Below, piece by piece: positions 60,760 to 64,000 of a stretch of 64,000 nucleotides of DNA. A model generated the notes under the pieces. The model made no database searches and was not told where the DNA came from. It saw only the letters and a list, made by a program, of their open reading frames with translations. Each line of letters opens with the position of its first letter. The first letter of the stretch is position 1. This stretch comes from Lepidostoma basale (Eukaryota > Arthropoda > Insecta > Trichoptera > Lepidostomatidae), in the NCBI GenBank assembly GCA_022606425.2, contig JAHDVF020000989.1, forward strand, positions 1,172,888 through 1,236,887. Direction: 5' to 3'. Both the position numbers and the translations under genes were made by a program.

Positions 60760-61345
60760 GCCAATGCAAGTCCTGAATCTTCTTGCTATTTTTGCAGTTC
60801 TCGTCAGACCTGATGAAGATCCACTAACACTTCTACAAAATACAGAATTACATACCAAGAAGGGAAAAAGTTATGATGTACGAAGCGTATGTAAAAAGCC
60901 GACTGACATATATGATTCCCTTCTGGGGGACAGGAAACCAAAAGGACATCTCCAGACTCCAAAGACAACAAAATAAAATAATAAAACTAGCATATAACAT
61001 TGACTACCATACCCCAACCATACAAGTTTACAGACAAACTAAACAAATGGACATATCAGACCTGACCAAATATGAGACCTTAAAAATTGTACACAGAGTG
61101 ACCATGGAAAAGCCAACAGACAGCACCTACAAATTAACTAAAAATTCAGACATACACAGACACTGGACCAGGAATTGTGACAGATATCACTTACCGATTG
61201 CACGAACTAAGACAGGACAATCAAGGATATTGAACAATGGACTGAAACTTTAGAATGAACTACCTAAAGACACAAGTAATCTGACTACAACTCAATATAA
61301 GAAGTGTCTGAAGCAGTACATAATTAGTGGTAGGATCTAGAAATG
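60760..61345 (+). pseudogene. Non-LTR retrotransposon C-terminal region (CR1/jockey-type)
   Basis: ORF 60873-61253 reads YEAYVKSRLTYMIPFWGTGN, LQRQQNKIIKLAYNIDYHTP, IARTKTGQSRILNNGLKL and then stop, with NELPKDTSNLTTTQYKKCL continuing in frame. The order (post-thumb RLTY-I-FWG, LQ-QNKIIK, L-NELP) is that of CR1/jockey C-termini. TAG replaces W at 61251. The next 70 bp hold a poly-A-like run (61372-61400). The left piece (60764-60870) is in another frame. Confidence 0.65.
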
Positions 61346-61988
61346 TAACCATATAACCCAATTGGGTTTTTAAAAAAAAAACTTAAAAAAAAAAAAAAAA
61401 ACTTCTTAACATAATTAAGAACAGCTCTGGTAGGTATTCTAGCCTTTTTTCAGAATATGTTGCACTCCAGAATGACAAGATTTGCGCTTTCATTAACAGT
61501 CAAATTAACTTCACGCATGTTGAAAAATAGATTTGCGAGAACTTGACGATTAGATAGTAGTTTACACCTGTTATTTGGTGATTTACTTCACCAACCAAAA
61601 AAATACTTTTTTAATTGCTTCTTAGTTCCATTGAAATCTTCAAAATATAAAACAATCCGTGTTTACTACCCTACAATCGAGACCAAATCATAATAACAAC
61701 GACAACGCGCCGCTCCTGTGACGCAATTTGTATGGGACATCTTTACGCGCAAGTCGGCACGGGTTACACTGTTCCGAATAAGGAAAAAAATTGGTTTCGG
61801 ATGTTTTAGGCCCAAATGAATAAAACAATAGCCTATGCATTGTAAAATTAAAACTTTGAAAAATAAGGGACACAGTTGGAATAAATAGATCATGGATGTC
61901 ATTCAATAAGCTTAAGTATTTGTAAACATAACGCCATCGAAATATTAGTCGATTTGTGTCTGCATCATAAAGTTATTCCCAATTAAAC
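61346..61988. other. Unassigned sequence 5' of mariner
   Basis: No gene. No left TIR matching the right end of the mariner at 63068-63092 could be found here, so the element's left end is deleted or unrecognisable. The 60 bp before the ATG look like mariner 5' UTR. Confidence 0.35.
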
Positions 61989-63017
61989 ATGTCAGCTTAC
62001 GAGCCAAATTCTCGTCATTTGCGGGAGGTTTTAATTTTATGCTTTAATATGAAGAAATCTGCGGCGGAGGCTCATCGAATGCTCTCAAATACCTATGGTG
62101 AGGCCGTTATTAGTGAAATAACGTGCCGAGAGTGGTTTCAACGCTTCAAGAACGGTGATTTTAACGTCGAAGACCAGCATGGCGGTGGAAGAGAGAAGGT
62201 TTTCGAAGATGTAGAATTGGAGGCATTACTTGATCAAGACTCGTGTCAAACGCAACAAGAATTGGCAGGATCATTGGGAGTGACGCAACCAGCCATTTCA
62301 AAACGCCTGAAAGTCATGGGAATGATTCAGAAACAAGGAAATTGGGTGCCGTACGAGTTGAAGCCGAGAGATGTTGAACGGCGTTTGTGTGTTTGTGAAC
62401 AGCTGCTTGCAAGGCAAAGACGGAAGGGATTTCTGCATCGCATTGTGACTGGGGACGAGAAATGGGTTCATTACGATAATCCCAAGCGCAGAAAATCATG
62501 GGGATATCCCGGCCATGCTTCCACGTCGACGGCCAAACCGAATATTCACGGTTCCAAGGTTATGCTCAGTATTTGGTGGGACCAGCTCGGCGTAGTGTAT
62601 TATGAGTTGTTAAAACCGACTGAAACAATCACAGGCGATCGTTATCGAACGCAATTAATGCGTTTGAGCCGAGCATTGAAAGACAAACGGCCGCAATACA
62701 ACGAGAGACATGATAAAGTGATTTTACAGCATGACAATGCTCGACCCCATGTTGCGAAAGTGGTCAAGACATACTTGGAAACTTTGAAATGGGAAGTCCT
62801 ACCCCACCCGCCGTATTCTCCAGACGTTGCTCCCTCGGACTATCACTTGTTTCGATCAATGGCACACGGCCTAGCTGACTAGAACTTCCGGTCTTATGAA
62901 GAAGTAAAAAAATGAATCGCTTCAAAAGATGACCAGTTTTTTCAACGCGGGATTCGTATGCTGCCCGAAAGATGGGAGAAAGTAGTGGCCAGCGATGGAC
63001 AATACTTTGAATCATAA
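61989..63017 (+). pseudogene. Mos1-like mariner transposase, triad intact, C-terminus broken
   Basis: The frame starts MSAYEPNSRHLREVLILCF and stays open to codon 297. HTH region: TCREWFQRFKNGDFNVED, TQQELAGSLGVTQPAISKRL; then WVPYEL. The catalytic Asp residues are 156 (TGDEKW), 249 (QHDNARPH) and 284 (APSDYH), the DD34D spacing and numbering of Mos1. TAG at 62880-62882 (codon 298, where relatives have Gln) and TGA at 62913-62915 follow. Near the second stop about four codons are deleted. The normal end RMLPERWEKVVASDGQYFES-stop is still in frame at 63017. A nearly full-length but truncated protein of 297 aa could be made; it would lack the C-terminal ~45 residues. Confidence 0.92.
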
Positions 63018-63088
63018 ATGTATAACCAGTTTTTTACGATAAAGCCTCGAATTTCGAAAAAAAAAACGGCGGAAGCAAAGTTATACAC

Positions 63089-63092
<4 letters not shown>
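63018..63092 (+). mobile_element. mariner 3' UTR and right TIR
   Basis: The end reads gcggaagcaaagttatacac followed by CTAA at 63092, a mariner-type TIR start (TTAGGTGTATAAC in reverse complement), then TA that merges with the (TA)n tract. No left partner found. Confidence 0.6.
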
Positions 63093-63139
<47 letters not shown>

Positions 63140-63151
63140 AGTATATATGTG

Positions 63152-63223
<72 letters not shown>

Positions 63224-63351
63224 CATATAGCAGCGTTGAAGAGCATGAGCAGAGCATATGTTATTGTTGACATGGCTGGCTATACATGTTATATATACAT
63301 ATTACATATACATAAACATATATACATACACATACATATATATATATATAT

Positions 63352-63429
<78 letters not shown>

Positions 63430-63464
63430 TGATATATATATATATATATACATATATATACATA

Positions 63465-63505
<41 letters not shown>

Positions 63506-63525
63506 TTTGTATAATATACGAGTAC
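63093..63525. repeat. Long interrupted (TA)n microsatellite
   Basis: Several pure TA runs (63093-63136, 63154-63219, 63355-63425, 63463-63500) separated by short spacers and ATACAT variants. The YIYIYI frames are artefacts. Confidence 0.97.
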
Positions 63526-64000
63526 ATGTAAATATTTAGCCTTTAGATCCACCCTACCTGTCAAAAGTGAATATTTTAGAGGGGCCTTCAAATATTTCCC
63601 TGGAAAAGACTACCCCAGGTATAACGAGTTAAACAACTTCAAGGGAATGAGAACCTTAGAGTCGTAATGAAATTTTTGTAATATATTTCGGCAGTTCTCA
63701 TTTTCCAAAGCTTTTCATTGTCCAAACCCGCGGTAACAAAGGGCCTCGGATTCGTCTGATTAGAGATTATGAAGGGTGGGAAAAGAAAATGTATACGCGA
63801 TAGATCAAGTGAAATAAAACTATATATGTATTATAAAGGTATTTAATTTTTTTTATTTTTATTGTTTATATTGAACAACCTACGATTAGGCGAATAACAA
63901 ATTACTACATAAATATGCGAATAGAGGTGTACCATATACTTATATACTTTTTAAAATTAAAATACGTTTGTTTATAATTCCTAAGTATTTTGGATATATT
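63526..64000. other. AT-rich end of window, no gene recognised
   Basis: Nothing recognised. Confidence 0.35.

Noticed and set aside
63034..63591. ORFs made of YIYIYI on both strands
   Set aside because: Translations of (TA)n, open in all frames by composition.

Overview
The window looks like gene-poor, AT-rich nuclear DNA of an arthropod, most likely an insect. The grounds are the LINE C-terminal protein types, two mariner transposons and long simple repeats. The order is not resolved; Lepidoptera is possible. I recognise no host gene, rRNA, functional tRNA or CRISPR array. Nearly everything that can be identified is transposable-element debris, often nested. All family identities rest on reading motifs, not on database searches.

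Family names used below. LineA is an RTE-like non-LTR retrotransposon whose C-terminus carries the blocks RRMCG, SLRWFGHMERM, GRPRKTW and RACMTRCMNVEEAR. Its stop codon lies almost at the tandem tail. LineA1 has a (GTTA)n tail, LineA2 a (TTG)n tail, and LineA3 is a diverged type (KKGSLRW, QLLKGGH). LineB to LineG are other RTE-like C-termini: B = RAMLGISLRDR, C = RMLRWSAGVSLRDK, D = VLRSITGKTLRYRVR, E = EGKIEGRRGPGRR, F = RRLLGISWRDHI, G = KWQWIGHTLRRNP. B and D to G show (GAA)n-like tails. LineJ is a jockey/CR1-like element (LLFADD, FVPDNYLRQRQHRLF, PVGRAISLLN). LineL is an L2/CR1-like element. PLE is a Penelope-like element. SINE1 is tRNA-derived. SINE2 is a short repeat seen twice. HPE is a short non-autonomous element joining PLE-like sequence to a LineA1 3' end and ending in a hairpin. 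MITE-T is a foldback repeat with ends TCTCAATAGAGACG. The alpha, beta, gamma and delta repeats carry hammerhead-ribozyme-like cores.

Layout: 0-6 kb holds LineA copies (the longest reaches upstream through the reverse transcriptase domain), an HPE, a PLE fragment and a LineL fragment. 6-15 kb holds MITE-T, LineB/C/J, an HPE and LineA. 15-31 kb holds SINE1, hammerhead-like repeats, LineE with a nested SINE2, the largest LineJ copy, a long LineA2 copy, an HPE and PLE remnants. 31-36 kb holds LineD nested in LineA and more LineA1. 36.6-37.9 kb is a structurally complete mariner with two nonsense codons. 38-52 kb is rich in foldback hammerhead-like repeats, MITE-T, a small hAT-type element with an 8-bp target duplication, and a pentanucleotide array. 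52-61 kb holds LineJ, LineA, LineG and LineB remnants and a broken ORF of an unknown repeat family. 62-63 kb is a second, Mos1-like mariner with an intact DD34D triad but C-terminal stops, abutting a long (TA)n tract.

The most interesting signal is a set of about twenty short motifs of the form CUGANGA, one extra base, a short stem, GAAA, a near-palindrome, then UC. Their stem pairs change in a compensatory way. They look like the minimal hammerhead ribozyme variants known from Penelope-like elements, and PLE GIY-YIG endonuclease fragments lie in the same window. Several are arranged head-to-head in large palindromes. A second notable signal is HPE.
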